Source: Tritrichomonas musculus
Taxonomy: Eukaryota; Parabasalia; Tritrichomonadida; Tritrichomonadidae
Reading direction: 5' to 3'
NCBI GenBank assembly: GCA_039105265.1
Contig: JAPFFF010000048.1
Coordinates: forward strand, 930,001-994,000
DNA length: 64,000 nt
Shown here piece by piece: positions 10,401 through 20,230 of this stretch (the first letter of the stretch is position 1; every line of letters starts with the position of its first letter). The notes beneath the pieces are model-generated. The model was not told the origin of the DNA. It did not search any database and saw only the letters and a program-made list of their open reading frames with translations. A program made the translations under genes and the position numbers.

Positions 10401-11792
10401 TTAGCAACGATTAGAAAATGCATAAATAGCAAGTCCTCCTTGTGCTGTTTCTCTGTACTTTGTTTGCAAGTCCTTTCCGGTCTCGTACATTTCCTTAATA
10501 ATTCTATCAAGTGTTACTCGAGGATGAACGATTGCCAATAGTGCCATTCTAGAAGCCGTCACAGCCTTCACTGCTCCGACAGAGTTTCTCTCGATGCAAG
10601 GTATCTGCACGAGCCCGTAGAGGGGGTCACAGGTCATTCCGACGCAATGTTCCATTGCGATTTCAGCTGCGCTCAGAACTCTTGCTGGATCAGAATTTTG
10701 GAGCTCTGTGAGACCTGCTGCTGCCATTGAAGCTGCCACTCCAATCTCGCCTTGGCAGCCGACCTCTGCGCCGGAGATTGACGCGTTCATTTTGTAGAGG
10801 AGGCCGACCGCTCCGCAAGCCAGCAAGTAGCGCGCTCTTTCTTCAGGCGTAGTTTGATGTATGTAGCGATTGAAGTACTCCAAGACGGCTGGAACGACGC
10901 CGCAAGAACCGCTGGTTGGTGCTGTGACCATTCTTCCGCCTGCTGCGTTCTCTTCACTGACAGAAAGTGCATACAATGACATCCAATCAACAACGCTCAG
11001 CGGATCGGCTTGATGCGCTCTTGAGCCTTTTAGCATTTTGTATAATTCTGGAGCTCGCCTTTCGAGTTCAAGCTTGCCTGGAAGTTTGCCTCTGGTACGA
11101 AAGCCGCGGTCCATGCATTCCTTCATTGTGCCCCAAATCTTCCTTTCGAGCGAGTTTATAATTTCTTTCTTCTTTTTCTTGTGAATGGAGCATTCGTTCT
11201 TCAGTACAACCGTGGATATCGAAAGGCTATTGTCTCTGCAGTGCTTTAATAGTTGCTTGGCGGTGGTAAATGGGTAGGGGGCCTCTCCACTGGTCATTCC
11301 AATTTGATCATTAAAATGCGCTTCGTCTTTTATAAAACCGCCACCGACGGAATAAAAGGTGTTAGAATAGAGTTTTTGGTGGTTTTTTTCATAGGCGTGA
11401 AGTTTGAGACCATTCTCATGGAGTTTTAATTGTTGATCGATAAAATGTATATCTTTCTGTGGTGATAAGAGAACATCGCGTACTCCTCCTAATTTTAAAT
11501 GGCCTGTATTTTCTATATTTTCTATCATGGTGGGAATTTGATCTAGATTAACAGTTTCTGGTTGAGCTCCCGATAAACCAAGTAATACAGCACGATCTGT
11601 CATATGTCCTTTGCCTGTTAGCGAAAGAGAACCATGTAAATCTACTTCAACACTTCCAACTTTATTTAATAAATTTTTGGATTTAAGTTCATCGACAAAT
11701 TGTAAGGCCGCTTTCATTGGTCCCATTGTATGGGAACTTGATGGTCCAATTCCGACCTTAAAAATATCAAAAGTGCTGGGCATAAGAGTCAT
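10401..11792 (-). CDS. sdaA: L-serine dehydratase, iron-sulfur type, fused single chain
   Basis: It converts L-serine to pyruvate and ammonia with a [4Fe-4S] cluster. The bacterial-type single-chain enzyme is recognised from the N-terminal beta domain with '[10 protein letters not shown]' (near residue 16) and the alpha domain with 'TSGSCG' (~294), 'GMTCDP' (~386) and 'QIPCIERN' (~397), which supply the three cluster cysteines. The chain of 463 residues is of normal length and ends in '...SNRC'. A C-terminal Cys is known in Legionella L-serine dehydratase to reach into the active site as a cluster ligand. The gene is divergent from a second copy, 174 bases away. The central part is clearly more GC-rich than its surroundings. 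Bacterial origin is likely from the family, but the sequence alone does not prove transfer. Confidence 0.92.
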   Translation of the reverse strand: MTLMPSTFDIFKVGIGPSSSHTMGPMKAALQFVDELKSKNLLNKVGSVEVDLHGSLSLTGKGHMTDRAVLLGLSGAQPETVNLDQIPTMIENIENTGHLKLGGVRDVLLSPQKDIHFIDQQLKLHENGLKLHAYEKNHQKLYSNTFYSVGGGFIKDEAHFNDQIGMTSGEAPYPFTTAKQLLKHCRDNSLSISTVVLKNECSIHKKKKKEIINSLERKIWGTMKECMDRGFRTRGKLPGKLELERRAPELYKMLKGSRAHQADPLSVVDWMSLYALSVSEENAAGGRMVTAPTSGSCGVVPAVLEYFNRYIHQTTPEERARYLLACGAVGLLYKMNASISGAEVGCQGEIGVAASMAAAGLTELQNSDPARVLSAAEIAMEHCVGMTCDPLYGLVQIPCIERNSVGAVKAVTASRMALLAIVHPRVTLDRIIKEMYETGKDLQTKYRETAQGGLAIYAFSNRC

Positions 11793-11966
11793 TTTGAATT
11801 ATATAGAAGGTCGTTCATTGAATTTCATGTTGATATAGTTCAAAAAGTTGAAAGACCAAATAATTTTATCAAAAAGTTTATATAAAATAATCGCAAATTC
11901 AATCTACGATCACAGTTGGTTGTAAAATGATTGAAAAAGTTTAATTGAATTTTTTATTTAAACGAA
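11793..11966. promoter_or_regulatory. Shared intergenic promoter region of the two serine dehydratases
   Basis: Both divergent genes must start within these 174 bases. Three AAAAAGTT boxes are present, near 11840, 11874 and 11933. The last lies about 22 bases upstream of the plus-strand ATG. Confidence 0.5.
11933..11944 (+). promoter_or_regulatory. GAAAAAGTTTAA box
   Basis: About 22 bases upstream of the ATG of the second serine dehydratase. Confidence 0.4.
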
Positions 11967-13340
11967 ATGTCTTTAATGGAAAGCTCATTAAGTATAATGA
12001 GGATAGGCCTTGGTCCATCTAGTTCCTATACAACATCTCCATTAATGTCAGCACGACACTTTGTTCAAGAGCTCATCCAAAAAAATTTAATTAATAATGT
12101 CAATCATATTAGAGTCAGGCTTCATGGATCCTTATCAACGATTGGTAAAGTTCGAATGACAGATCAAGCAGTATTACTTGGCTTATCAGGATCTCATCCA
12201 GAAACCGTAGATCTTGATGAAATCCCCTTTATCATAGATTCAATAGAAAAAAGTGGACGTTTAAAATTAGGTGGCCAACATGAAATCAATCTATTACCAA
12301 AAAAAGACATACATTACATTAATGAAAAGATCAATGGCAAAAGTGGAGTTGTATTCGAAGCCTATCAAAAAAACAACGAACCAATTCACTCCCATTCGTA
12401 CTACTCACTTCACGGCGGCGTTGTTTCAGATGGATCCGACTTCCACTTCCCTCCCATTTTGAAAGGAGAAGTTCCCTTTCCATACAAAAATGCTGAAGAG
12501 CTTTTAAATGAATGCAACAAAAACCATCTAACCGTTTCAACCGTTGTCATGAAGAATGAATCAGCAATCCAGAAGAAAAGCATCGATGCAATCATTTATG
12601 ACATCGACAATAGGATCTACAGCACAATGAAAGAGTGCCTAGATAGAGGACTGCAATCGGAAGGCGTTCTTCCAGGCGAGTTGAAATTGGCAAGACGTGC
12701 TCCTTCTTTATATCGTCTATACAAATCTTCAAAAAGTCTTCAATCAGACCCAATGTCAATCACTGATTGGACCGCACTTTACGCAATCGCTGTAAGCGAA
12801 GAAAATGCAGCTGGTGGCAGAATTGTTGCAATGCCAACAAGCGGTGCTTGTGGCGTCATTCCTGCTGTAATTGAATACTTTAATAATTTCGTCCACCAAA
12901 CAACACCCGAGGAAAGAGCACGTTACTTCTTGACTTGCGGCGCAGTTGGAATCTTGTACAAGATGAATGGCTCGATTTCTGGCGCCGAGGTCGGCTGCCA
13001 AGGTGAAATTGGAGTCGCTTCTTCAATGGCTGCTGCAGGACTGACTGAATTAATGACCCACAACCCGTGGAGAGTCCTTTCTGCTGCCGAACACGCAATG
13101 GAACACTCACTCGGCATGACTTGTGATCCTGCAAAGCTTTACGTTCAGGTTCCGTGCATTGAAAGAAACGCGATCGGCGCTTTGAAGGCTCTGACTGCTT
13201 CAAGAATTGCTAATTTAAGAAGTTACCCGTCTCAGATATCATTGGATGCCGTTATTAAGACAATGTTGGAAACTGGAAGAGACCTTAAAGAAAAATATAG
13301 AAAAACTGGTTTTGGCCATATTGGTGCTGATATACTATAA
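11967..13340 (+). CDS. L-serine dehydratase paralogue with altered signature and tail
   Basis: 457 residues, colinear with the neighbour on the other strand and clearly its paralogue (long shared runs such as 'EENAAGGR' and '[19 protein letters not shown]'). The cluster cysteines are kept in 'TSGACG', 'GMTCDP' and 'QVPCIERN'. Two family features have changed: the N-terminal signature reads '[10 protein letters not shown]' instead of [10 protein letters not shown], and the C-terminus ends '...GHIGADIL' without the terminal Cys. The usual GG between the final Ala/Gly-rich turn and the tail is also gone. It could be an active enzyme without tail gating, have another hydroxy-amino-acid substrate, or act as a non-catalytic partner. 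Confidence 0.85.
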   Translation: MSLMESSLSIMRIGLGPSSSYTTSPLMSARHFVQELIQKNLINNVNHIRVRLHGSLSTIGKVRMTDQAVLLGLSGSHPETVDLDEIPFIIDSIEKSGRLKLGGQHEINLLPKKDIHYINEKINGKSGVVFEAYQKNNEPIHSHSYYSLHGGVVSDGSDFHFPPILKGEVPFPYKNAEELLNECNKNHLTVSTVVMKNESAIQKKSIDAIIYDIDNRIYSTMKECLDRGLQSEGVLPGELKLARRAPSLYRLYKSSKSLQSDPMSITDWTALYAIAVSEENAAGGRIVAMPTSGACGVIPAVIEYFNNFVHQTTPEERARYFLTCGAVGILYKMNGSISGAEVGCQGEIGVASSMAAAGLTELMTHNPWRVLSAAEHAMEHSLGMTCDPAKLYVQVPCIERNAIGALKALTASRIANLRSYPSQISLDAVIKTMLETGRDLKEKYRKTGFGHIGADIL

Positions 13341-13602
13341 TAATTTTTTATATTAAAGTTTAGAATATTGCCATTTTTTTAATTGTTTTGGTTTGATTTT
13401 GGCTTAAATAACTTAGATTATCAATGATTTTTAAATATTAAAAATAATTATTTTAAAATAATGATTATTATTAACCACTTTTTTTTTTCATCGATGAAAA
13501 AATTTTATACCTATGGTAATTTAGCTTATAATATTTAAATTTTTTTTAAAAAAAAAGAAGAAAAGAAGATATAGTGAAATTTGATAGAATCGCATGAAAT
13601 TT

Positions 13603-14379
13603 TTATTGGTAAGACCAGTCTAAAAAGTCAGACTCAAAATCTTGGAAAAGGATACTGTTTTCTGTGCAATTGAAAAAATTAGTTATGATATTTATAGGGG
13701 TTAACCTGAGGCCTAAATTAAAACCAAGATCACTATCACTAGTATTGCTAGTATTTGCATTTGATGAAACTTGTTCTGAATTATTATTGTTGCTACCTTC
13801 ATCATTATTGCTTGTTTTATTCTTATTTTCATTATCTTTTATACTTTTATCATCATCAGTTTCATCGTCAGAAAAAGCTTGATCGCTGCTTTCTGATTCT
13901 TTATACTTATATTTGTTACGTCTTTTTTTATTTTTTAAATGCTTCAGATATCTGATTTTAACTTGGAGATCAGATCTACCTGGTAATTCTCGAGCAATTT
14001 TGGTCCACTTTGCACCAAGTTCTTTGTACTTTTTGATAATTATTCTATCTTCGCTTGGAGACCATGGTTTTGAAGCTTCTTCTGGGTCACATGATAAATA
14101 ATGTTTCCACCTTTCTCTACATTGCCTTTGATTTCTGTTTTCCATTAAACTAGAGACTATATTCCAAGAATGGTCACCATATTTTTCAATTAATTCACGG
14201 AGTTTTTGGTCTTCTTCAGGTGTAAATTTTCTACGGTATTTCCTTTTTTTGACATTGCTGTTGAAAGAGTTATTATTTTCATTATTATTGTCTGTATTAA
14301 ATATACTGTTAGGATTCAAATTCATCATTTCAAAGAAATTTATATTATTAAGTTCAGTTTGTCCAGTTGGAGTAATCAT
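13603..14379 (-). CDS. R2R3-type MYB transcription factor
   Basis: 258 residues with two MYB repeats. Repeat 1 (about 50-97) has Trp72 and Trp91 and the phrase 'NQRQCRERW'. Repeat 2 (about 104-148) has Trp106 and Trp125 and 'IARELPGRSDLQVKIRY'. A basic stretch (KNKKRRNKYKYK) follows as a likely nuclear signal. The C-terminal half is Ser/Asn/Asp-rich and acidic and probably activates transcription; the N-terminal 45 residues are Asn-rich. MYB proteins of this class bind promoter MRE sites in Trichomonas. A double hairpin lies about 90-215 bases upstream of the start. Confidence 0.9.
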   Translation of the reverse strand: MITPTGQTELNNINFFEMMNLNPNSIFNTDNNNENNNSFNSNVKKRKYRRKFTPEEDQKLRELIEKYGDHSWNIVSSLMENRNQRQCRERWKHYLSCDPEEASKPWSPSEDRIIIKKYKELGAKWTKIARELPGRSDLQVKIRYLKHLKNKKRRNKYKYKESESSDQAFSDDETDDDKSIKDNENKNKTSNNDEGSNNNNSEQVSSNANTSNTSDSDLGFNLGLRLTPINIITNFFNCTENSILFQDFESDFLDWSYQ

Positions 14380-14465
14380 TGTGCTTTTTTCTTTAGTTTT
14401 TCTACTTTTGGAAATGTCTTTTTGCTTTTTAAATGATTCTTTTAAAAAAAATGAAGTAAATATCT

Positions 14466-14594
14466 AAATCTCTTGAATTCACATTTTTTGAGAGAAAAAA
14501 CTCAAAAAGTGTATTCAATTCAGAGATTTACGAATTTCCCGTATAACTTTTTGTGAGCTAGCGCTCACAAAAAGTTATACGGGAAATTCGTAAA
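14466..14594. repeat. Two adjacent hairpins, the second a perfect 32-bp stem
   Basis: Hairpin 1: imperfect arms 14466-14492 and 14501-14529 with an 8-base loop. Hairpin 2: perfect 32-bp arms 14527-14558 and 14563-14594 with a 4-base loop (TAGC). The arms of hairpin 2 carry AACTTTTTGTGAGC, which contains the AAAAAGTT box in both orientations. The pair sits between the divergent MYB and ITPase genes. It could be a small inverted-repeat transposon or a two-way regulatory site. Confidence 0.85.
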
Positions 14595-15369
14595 GTTTTT
14601 TTCATTAGAAATATTCAGAAATATTTCAATTAATTTTTTCAAAGTTCATTGAATTATTTTATTTTTTGTTTATTTGTCTGAAAAATTATGATATCTTTAA
14701 CAAATAATTCTATGCATTTTATCAAAAGTTTATACAAAGTTTTTTTAGACTTTCTTATACGTTTATAATGAAAGTAATAATAAATACCAGGAAGCAATCA
14801 ATCGCCAAATATAAAATTCATTAAACAATCCTTTTAATTAAAAATAAAAAACCAAAACTGATTATTGTTGAAAGTTTTATTAATATATTCTTTAGCCGAA
14901 TTAATTTAGGCAGTACTATGAATTTCTTTTAATATTATAATATACATTTCATTGAATCCTAAAATTAGTATGAAAGGTAATAAATAATAATAAAACTATC
15001 AGCTTTTAATCATCTTTTGTTTACCATTTGGTAAATGTGAAATCTTTTTTAATTTTTACAATGTATAAAAGATACATTCATTTCATAAAATGATATTTAA
15101 ATATAGTTATCTTTAATAAATAATTCCAAGTATTTTACCTTTTTAAATACATTTTTTTCTCTAGAGAAGTAAATAAAAAATAAGTTTCCTCCAAATTTAC
15201 TGTTCACTTTGTTGATTATTAAGATATATAATCTTTTTTTATCAATACATGCTGAATCAGAGAGGTAAATTAATTTCCACTAACGACAATTATTACTTCT
15301 AGATATTTTAATCTTTGAGAGAAATGCTGTTTTTGAATTTTTAATTGAAAAAGTATTCAATTTTTATTT
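14595..15369. other. AT-rich spacer upstream of ITPase
   Basis: No gene is supported. The only signal is the box at 15347 just before the next gene. Confidence 0.5.
15347..15354 (+). promoter_or_regulatory. GAAAAAGT box
   Basis: Sixteen bases upstream of the ITPase ATG, followed by ATTCAATT. Confidence 0.4.
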
Positions 15370-15993
15370 ATGATGAAAATTTTATATGGAACAAGTAATC
15401 CATCTAAATTGACAGCAATGAAAAAATATCTAGAAAACCTTGATTCAAAGTACGAATTTGAAATAATAGGACTCAATGACTTAAATTCAGAAATTCCAAA
15501 AATAATTGAAGATGGAAATACTCCACTAGAAAATGCACGTATAAAATCTTCTGTTTACTATAAATTATTTCATATTCCAGTTTTTTCATGCGATTCAGGT
15601 CTTTATTTTGAAAACATTCCTGTTGATATTCAGCCAGGCGTTCATGTGCGAACAGTAAATGATAAATATCTTACAGATGATGAAATGATTGCCTATTATT
15701 CAAGCCTCGCTAAAAAATATGGAGACCTCACTGCGCAATACCAAAATGCAATTTGCTTCATTTACGATGATGTTCAGCGGTTTGAAGAAATGAGTCAATC
15801 GATGAAAAGTGACAAATTTATAATTACATCAAAGCCACATTCTATTATAAAGAAAGGATTTCCTCTTGACAGTCTATCAGTGGATATCAAAACAGGGAAA
15901 TATTACTATGACTTGCCTGAAAAAATTGCGGTTGAAAACGGTTTTTCTCAATTTTTTGAGAAAGCATTTAAACAAATACACATACATAAATAA
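15370..15993 (+). CDS. Inosine triphosphate pyrophosphatase (HAM1/RdgB family)
   Basis: 207 residues, the usual family length. These enzymes hydrolyse ITP, XTP and dITP to monophosphates and keep damaged purines out of nucleic acids. Family motifs in order: 'GTSNPSKLTAM' at the N-terminus (nucleotide site), 'EDGNTPLENARIKS' (acidic metal-binding part) and 'SCDSGLYFE' (DSGL motif). The C-terminal 'GFPLDSLSVD' is a looser match to the usual G..WDPIF region. There is an ATG ATG start; either could be used. Confidence 0.85.
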   Translation: MMKILYGTSNPSKLTAMKKYLENLDSKYEFEIIGLNDLNSEIPKIIEDGNTPLENARIKSSVYYKLFHIPVFSCDSGLYFENIPVDIQPGVHVRTVNDKYLTDDEMIAYYSSLAKKYGDLTAQYQNAICFIYDDVQRFEEMSQSMKSDKFIITSKPHSIIKKGFPLDSLSVDIKTGKYYYDLPEKIAVENGFSQFFEKAFKQIHIHK

Positions 15994-16346
15994 TTTTATT
16001 GTGTGTTCATTTGGGAAGAAATTTATTTGTTCTGCTTTTCATTGTCACTTTTCAATAAATTTTTTTTTTTTAATAATTCAATGATAAAAAAATTAACTTA
16101 ATTTGAATTTAAAATTGATAATCACCTAAATAAAAAATAGACTTCATATCAATGAATGAATGCAAATCAACTTTGCTTATATTTAAATCAATAAATCCAC
16201 ACAATCAAACGAAAACTACTAAACTTTTTGAGACATCTTTCAAATTCAAATTCAAATTCAAAAAAAAAAAAAAAAAGAGAGGAATTCATTAATGAATGAA
16301 TAAAAGAAATTAATATGGTATAAAAATTATTTATTTATTTATTTAG

Positions 16347-17921
16347 TTAGTTGTCTTCTTCTTCTTCCTCGTATTCTGATCCGTACTCGGACTCCATATT
16401 CTGGCCGATAAGGTCTTTATTGAATCTGAGAGCTTTTGCAGTTCTCAGCAAGATTTCCTCGCTCTTTGAGATGAGCACGTTGAGCGCCTCGTCTTCGTCC
16501 AAGTTCAGTGCCTCAAGCATCATGTTCTTTCTGAGTGTCTTGCCGGCGAAGATGATGTCGATTGAGTCAGGCTCAATCACATCGTCATCGTCCTTAATTT
16601 GGCCTTCATTCACTTTGTTGAGGCAGTCCGCGAGCATTTCTTTAGTCTGGAGGATTGTCAAATTCAAGGGAAGTTTGAGAGTGATCTCTTCACTTTTATT
16701 CAATTTAAATTTAAACGTTCTCTTGTTTGATTCAAAGACCATTGAACTGTATCGTTCAGCTTCTTCCTTATTGAGAGGGACTCCGTCGCCTTTAAGAAGC
16801 ATTTCAGAGTAATTTTTCATTGCTTCAATATGTCCTTTGTTCGCAGCTATCCTGCAGTACCAAGCTGCCTTTTTCTTGTCAACCTGGCAGCCGTCTTGAC
16901 CGTTATAATAACTTTCCCACTTTTTGTAAACTTTTTCAATGTCCTCTGAATTTTTCTCAGAATTCAATGTGCTCTCAAAATTTTCAATGTAATCGACATA
17001 ATACATGAATTCATCTTTTTCAACCATTTCCGTTATGTAACCGTCATTTGACTTCAAATCTTGTACAATTTCTTCAAAAGTGGGACGCTTGGAAGCTTCT
17101 AGTGACCAGCAGTCCTCAATAAGTTTACGATAGGGCTCTGAAATAGTTACAGTAAATTCTGGACGAACACCGTTTGTGACATTTTTGATTATTTCACTGA
17201 AACTGCAATTTTCAAACGGTTTCTTGGATGTCATTATTTCATAGACAATCATTGAGAAGGAATAAACGTCTCCCGCTTTTGTTATTTCTTCATCTTTTAT
17301 GGTTTCTGGGGCTGTATAGGCCAATGTTTTAAGAGAAGTTGACGTCTTGTTTGCTTGGAGACCTTTGGCCTCTTGATCTTGGTGTAAAGTCTTTGAGAGA
17401 CCGTAATCTGTAATTTTGGGAAATAAATTGGAATCCATTAAGACATTGGATGGTTTCAAATCACGGTGAATGACTTGATTTGCATGGAGATATCGCATTG
17501 CTGAGGCAATACCATATATTGTAATGAGTTTTTGAGTATCATTCCATCGAGGATCCGACATTGATTTCCTTTCTTTATCGATCAATGTTCGTAGGTTAAC
17601 GCATTCTATAAATTCTGTGATTATCGTAGGCTTGAACTGGTTATCAAAATCTCTTAAACTAAAACCAATAAATCGTGTAATTGATGGATGGTATAAATTT
17701 GATATTACCTTAATTTCTGAAATAGAATTTTTGAATATTTCCCGTTTTTCTTCTTCCTCTTCCTCTTCATCAATTTTTTCTAGGTCAATTAAGAAAACCT
17801 TGGCAGCATATATTTTACCTGTTGCTATTTCTTTTGCTTTATATACTTTTCCAAAACCTCCTTTTCCAATACGTCTAAGTTTTTTGAACTGATTCAAATC
17901 AAAAGTATGCCTGGCTTCCAT
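16347..17921 (-). CDS. TKL protein kinase with Sel1 repeat and ubiquitin-like C-terminal domain
   Basis: 524 residues. Kinase domain 14-290: glycine loop 'GKGGFGKVYK', Lys41 in 'AAKVF', 'HRDLKPSN' (152-159), DYG instead of DFG (172-174) and 'APE' (204-206), so it should be active. An acidic insert, EEEEEEEK, follows the catalytic Lys. A conserved tail (about 296-312, 'EKDEFMYYVDYIE') precedes one Sel1-like repeat (about 350-395, 'AAWYCRIAANKGHIEAM'). Residues 401-484 have the spacing of a ubiquitin fold: 'RTFKFKLNK', a helix, then 'IIFAGKTLRKNMML' and 'ALNVLI'. The tail is Asp/Glu-rich. Fusion of a ubiquitin-like part to a TKL kinase is unusual. Its kinase and tail match the decayed kinase array at 28.6-31.8 kb. 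Confidence 0.85.
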   Translation of the reverse strand: MEARHTFDLNQFKKLRRIGKGGFGKVYKAKEIATGKIYAAKVFLIDLEKIDEEEEEEEKREIFKNSISEIKVISNLYHPSITRFIGFSLRDFDNQFKPTIITEFIECVNLRTLIDKERKSMSDPRWNDTQKLITIYGIASAMRYLHANQVIHRDLKPSNVLMDSNLFPKITDYGLSKTLHQDQEAKGLQANKTSTSLKTLAYTAPETIKDEEITKAGDVYSFSMIVYEIMTSKKPFENCSFSEIIKNVTNGVRPEFTVTISEPYRKLIEDCWSLEASKRPTFEEIVQDLKSNDGYITEMVEKDEFMYYVDYIENFESTLNSEKNSEDIEKVYKKWESYYNGQDGCQVDKKKAAWYCRIAANKGHIEAMKNYSEMLLKGDGVPLNKEEAERYSSMVFESNKRTFKFKLNKSEEITLKLPLNLTILQTKEMLADCLNKVNEGQIKDDDDVIEPDSIDIIFAGKTLRKNMMLEALNLDEDEALNVLISKSEEILLRTAKALRFNKDLIGQNMESEYGSEYEEEEEDN

Positions 17922-18602
17922 AAGCTAGTATAAAAAATGTCACAAAAAGTTTAATTTTTTAATTTAAAAATGATCAATTTGAATTTAATTCAATTTTTTA
18001 AATGTATCTTGATCAATTTTTTTTGAATTTATTTATATTTTCTGAATAAAAAGAATGGTTTAACTTTTTGATAAAAGTTTTTATATTCAGTTTATCTTGA
18101 AAAAATCATATATTTGTATATCCATTATATTCGGAAAATTTTTATGAAGTAAATTTCTTTTAGAAAAGGAAATATAATTATAAAACCAGAGAATAAATTA
18201 TTTTTTTGACAATAAATTATATTTATAATAATATCAAATATATATTTAACAATTATTAATTTTTAAACAAAAATATTAAGAAATTCTGAAATAATGAAAA
18301 ATTAATGAAGATATTTAAATTTAGTTTTTTAATCTTCATACACTTCAATTTTCTATTATATTCAATATTTGTGCTTCTTAAAAAGTTATTTTATAAAATT
18401 TTTATTCAATTTATTCATATATTAAAGTACTAATATATCTTTTTTTTAAAGATAAAAATTAGTTATTTTAATGTATTAATGCTAAAATATGAATTAATAA
18501 ATTTATTCTAATTATGTTTTATAGTTAAACTTTGATTTATTAATATTTTCGCAAAATGTCATAAAAGTTTTTCATAAAATAGAAAAAGTTTGTCATATTT
18601 CA
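17922..18602. other. AT-rich spacer between divergent kinase genes
   Basis: Nothing coding. AACTTTTTG near 17950 (toward the minus-strand gene) and GAAAAAGTTT at 18582 (toward the plus-strand gene) are the only recurring signals. Confidence 0.5.
18582..18591 (+). promoter_or_regulatory. GAAAAAGTTT box
   Basis: Eleven bases upstream of the SANT-kinase ATG. The 'TCATATTTCA' that follows could hold an initiator. Confidence 0.4.
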
Positions 18603-19772
18603 ATGAGTGAGTCTCGTACAGATACAAGACTCAGATACACTGGAAGAACCCCCAGAAAACGTTGGACTAAGGATGATGATAAGCTCTTGATCCATTTATA
18701 TAGAGAGCTTGGTCCCAAATATGATCTAATCCAAAATAGTTTTCCTTCCAGAGATGTAAATGAGATCAAAGTTGAATTGCATCGTCTTGAACCTATAATT
18801 CATGACAAAGAAGAAGAATTTGAAATTAATGACGAAAAGAATGAAGAAAGTGGGGAACAAAGTAATGAAGACGGCCGTGAAACCAAAAGTATTGATGAAA
18901 CTTTTCCACATTTGTCAACTTCAAGCAGTGTTCCTCAAAGAAGGAATGATATTTTAGATGCTAAGCCTATGTGCCTAGAGCAATTTCAGGTACTAAATCT
19001 TAGCCCAGATACAAAATACAAAATATTTCAGACTTTAATTGGCTATCCAATTGCTGTTCCCCTTGCTTTCCAAGATTATATCTTCATCAGATTTCTGGAA
19101 AATGGTACTTATTCAGTTGTAATTCTCTACCAAAAAAAAAGCACGGGAAAATTATTTGCTATAAAATTCATTTCAAAAGAGCTTTTAAAGCAAATGGGTG
19201 TGGATACCATTCAAAGTGAGCTTTTAATTCAGTATGCCAATCACCCTAATGTTATAAAATACAATCAATTCATTAATTTTCCTGATTCTTATGCTATTGT
19301 CACCAAATATTATCCAAATGGAGACTTCCTCAAATTTGTTCAAAAAAGAATTAATTCAGTCCACCCGGACACACTCCATTGCTTCATTGTCCAAATGGCT
19401 AATGCAATTTATTCCATCCATAGTATTGGAATTACAAATGGAGATATCAAACTCGAGAACTTTTTAATGGATAAAAAATACAATATTATAATGGCAGATT
19501 TCTCCCATGCTCAGAGCAATTCCCACAGAATACATTTTATATATGGTAGTGAACCCTATCGACCACCAGAGTTTAAGTATACCTCTGATCCTGACCGTTA
19601 CAAAGTTGATATATACGAGTTTGGATCCACACTCAATTACATCGTTATGTCTAATACTAAATTAAATAATCCAGATCTTCAAGATCTTATTGATAAATGT
19701 AAGGATAATGACCCAAACAAAAGACCAACCATTATTGATATATTAAATCACCCATATATCATTGGTCATTAA
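18603..19772 (+). CDS. SANT/MYB-like domain fused to a divergent protein kinase
   Basis: 389 residues in one uninterrupted frame. The N-terminus (about 18-64) is a SANT/MYB repeat ('RWTKDDDKLLIHLYRELGPK', then 'IQNSFPSRDVNEIKVEL') resembling the second repeat of trichomonad MYB proteins. A 70-residue acidic linker follows. The kinase domain spans about 158-385: 'ENGTYSVV' loop, Lys188 in 'AIKF', Glu206, catalytic loop 'NGDIKLEN' (HRD became NGD but Asp281 is kept), DFS instead of DFG (Asp299 kept), 'PPE' (321-323), Asp336 and Arg374. All residues that bind ATP and metal remain, so weak activity is possible. The pairing suggests a kinase that acts at chromatin or promoters, or senses signals while bound to DNA; that role is inference. 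Confidence 0.85.
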   Translation: MSESRTDTRLRYTGRTPRKRWTKDDDKLLIHLYRELGPKYDLIQNSFPSRDVNEIKVELHRLEPIIHDKEEEFEINDEKNEESGEQSNEDGRETKSIDETFPHLSTSSSVPQRRNDILDAKPMCLEQFQVLNLSPDTKYKIFQTLIGYPIAVPLAFQDYIFIRFLENGTYSVVILYQKKSTGKLFAIKFISKELLKQMGVDTIQSELLIQYANHPNVIKYNQFINFPDSYAIVTKYYPNGDFLKFVQKRINSVHPDTLHCFIVQMANAIYSIHSIGITNGDIKLENFLMDKKYNIIMADFSHAQSNSHRIHFIYGSEPYRPPEFKYTSDPDRYKVDIYEFGSTLNYIVMSNTKLNNPDLQDLIDKCKDNDPNKRPTIIDILNHPYIIGH

Positions 19773-19974
19773 ATAAGATTCTATTTAAGTCTTTTAGCCC
19801 GCATTTATAAAAATATTTTTAATTACATAAACTTATCATCTAACAATTTTATCCCAAAAACATTTTCTTTATTGTTAGTTTATACATTTTTCAAAAGACA
19901 AATCAAGTTGGTTGTAAATGAATAAAGATGCTTTTAATAATCTTTTTTCCTCAGCTATAAAACAATTTCTAGCT

Positions 19975-20230
19975 TTAGAATTCAACTTCAATGTTTCGCA
20001 GTTTTTCGAATCGTTCGTCGATGATATCAAAATCAACTTCTTTCGCAAGTCTGAATGATTTCGATTCAATGAATTCAAGAATTTCTTTAAAGCTTGGTCT
20101 TACTCATGCTTCGAATGCAGTGCACTTATTGATCAGTTCAATACATTCCGCTGTCATCGATGATCGTGTTATGAATTGAAGTTTTTTCTTCGACATCTTG
20201 TCTTTCATGATTTGCTATTCGTGCTTGCAC
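19975..20230 (-). pseudogene. Protein kinase C-terminal remnant
   Basis: Minus-strand frame with 'MTAECIELINKCTAFEA', an in-frame TGA, then 'VRPSFKEILEFIESKSFRL' and a short charged tail ending at 19975. This is the usual end of a kinase C-lobe (..L...C....P..RPSF.EI). The N-lobe and catalytic loop are absent. Confidence 0.55.

Noticed and set aside
11611-13203. Several open frames on the opposite strands of the serine dehydratase genes
   Set aside because: They are shadows of the two real genes, lacking any domain sense.
10401-13340. Recent bacterial transfer of the serine dehydratases
   Set aside because: The family is bacterial-type, but both genes use AT-biased codons like their neighbours and have diverged from each other, so no recent transfer can be claimed.
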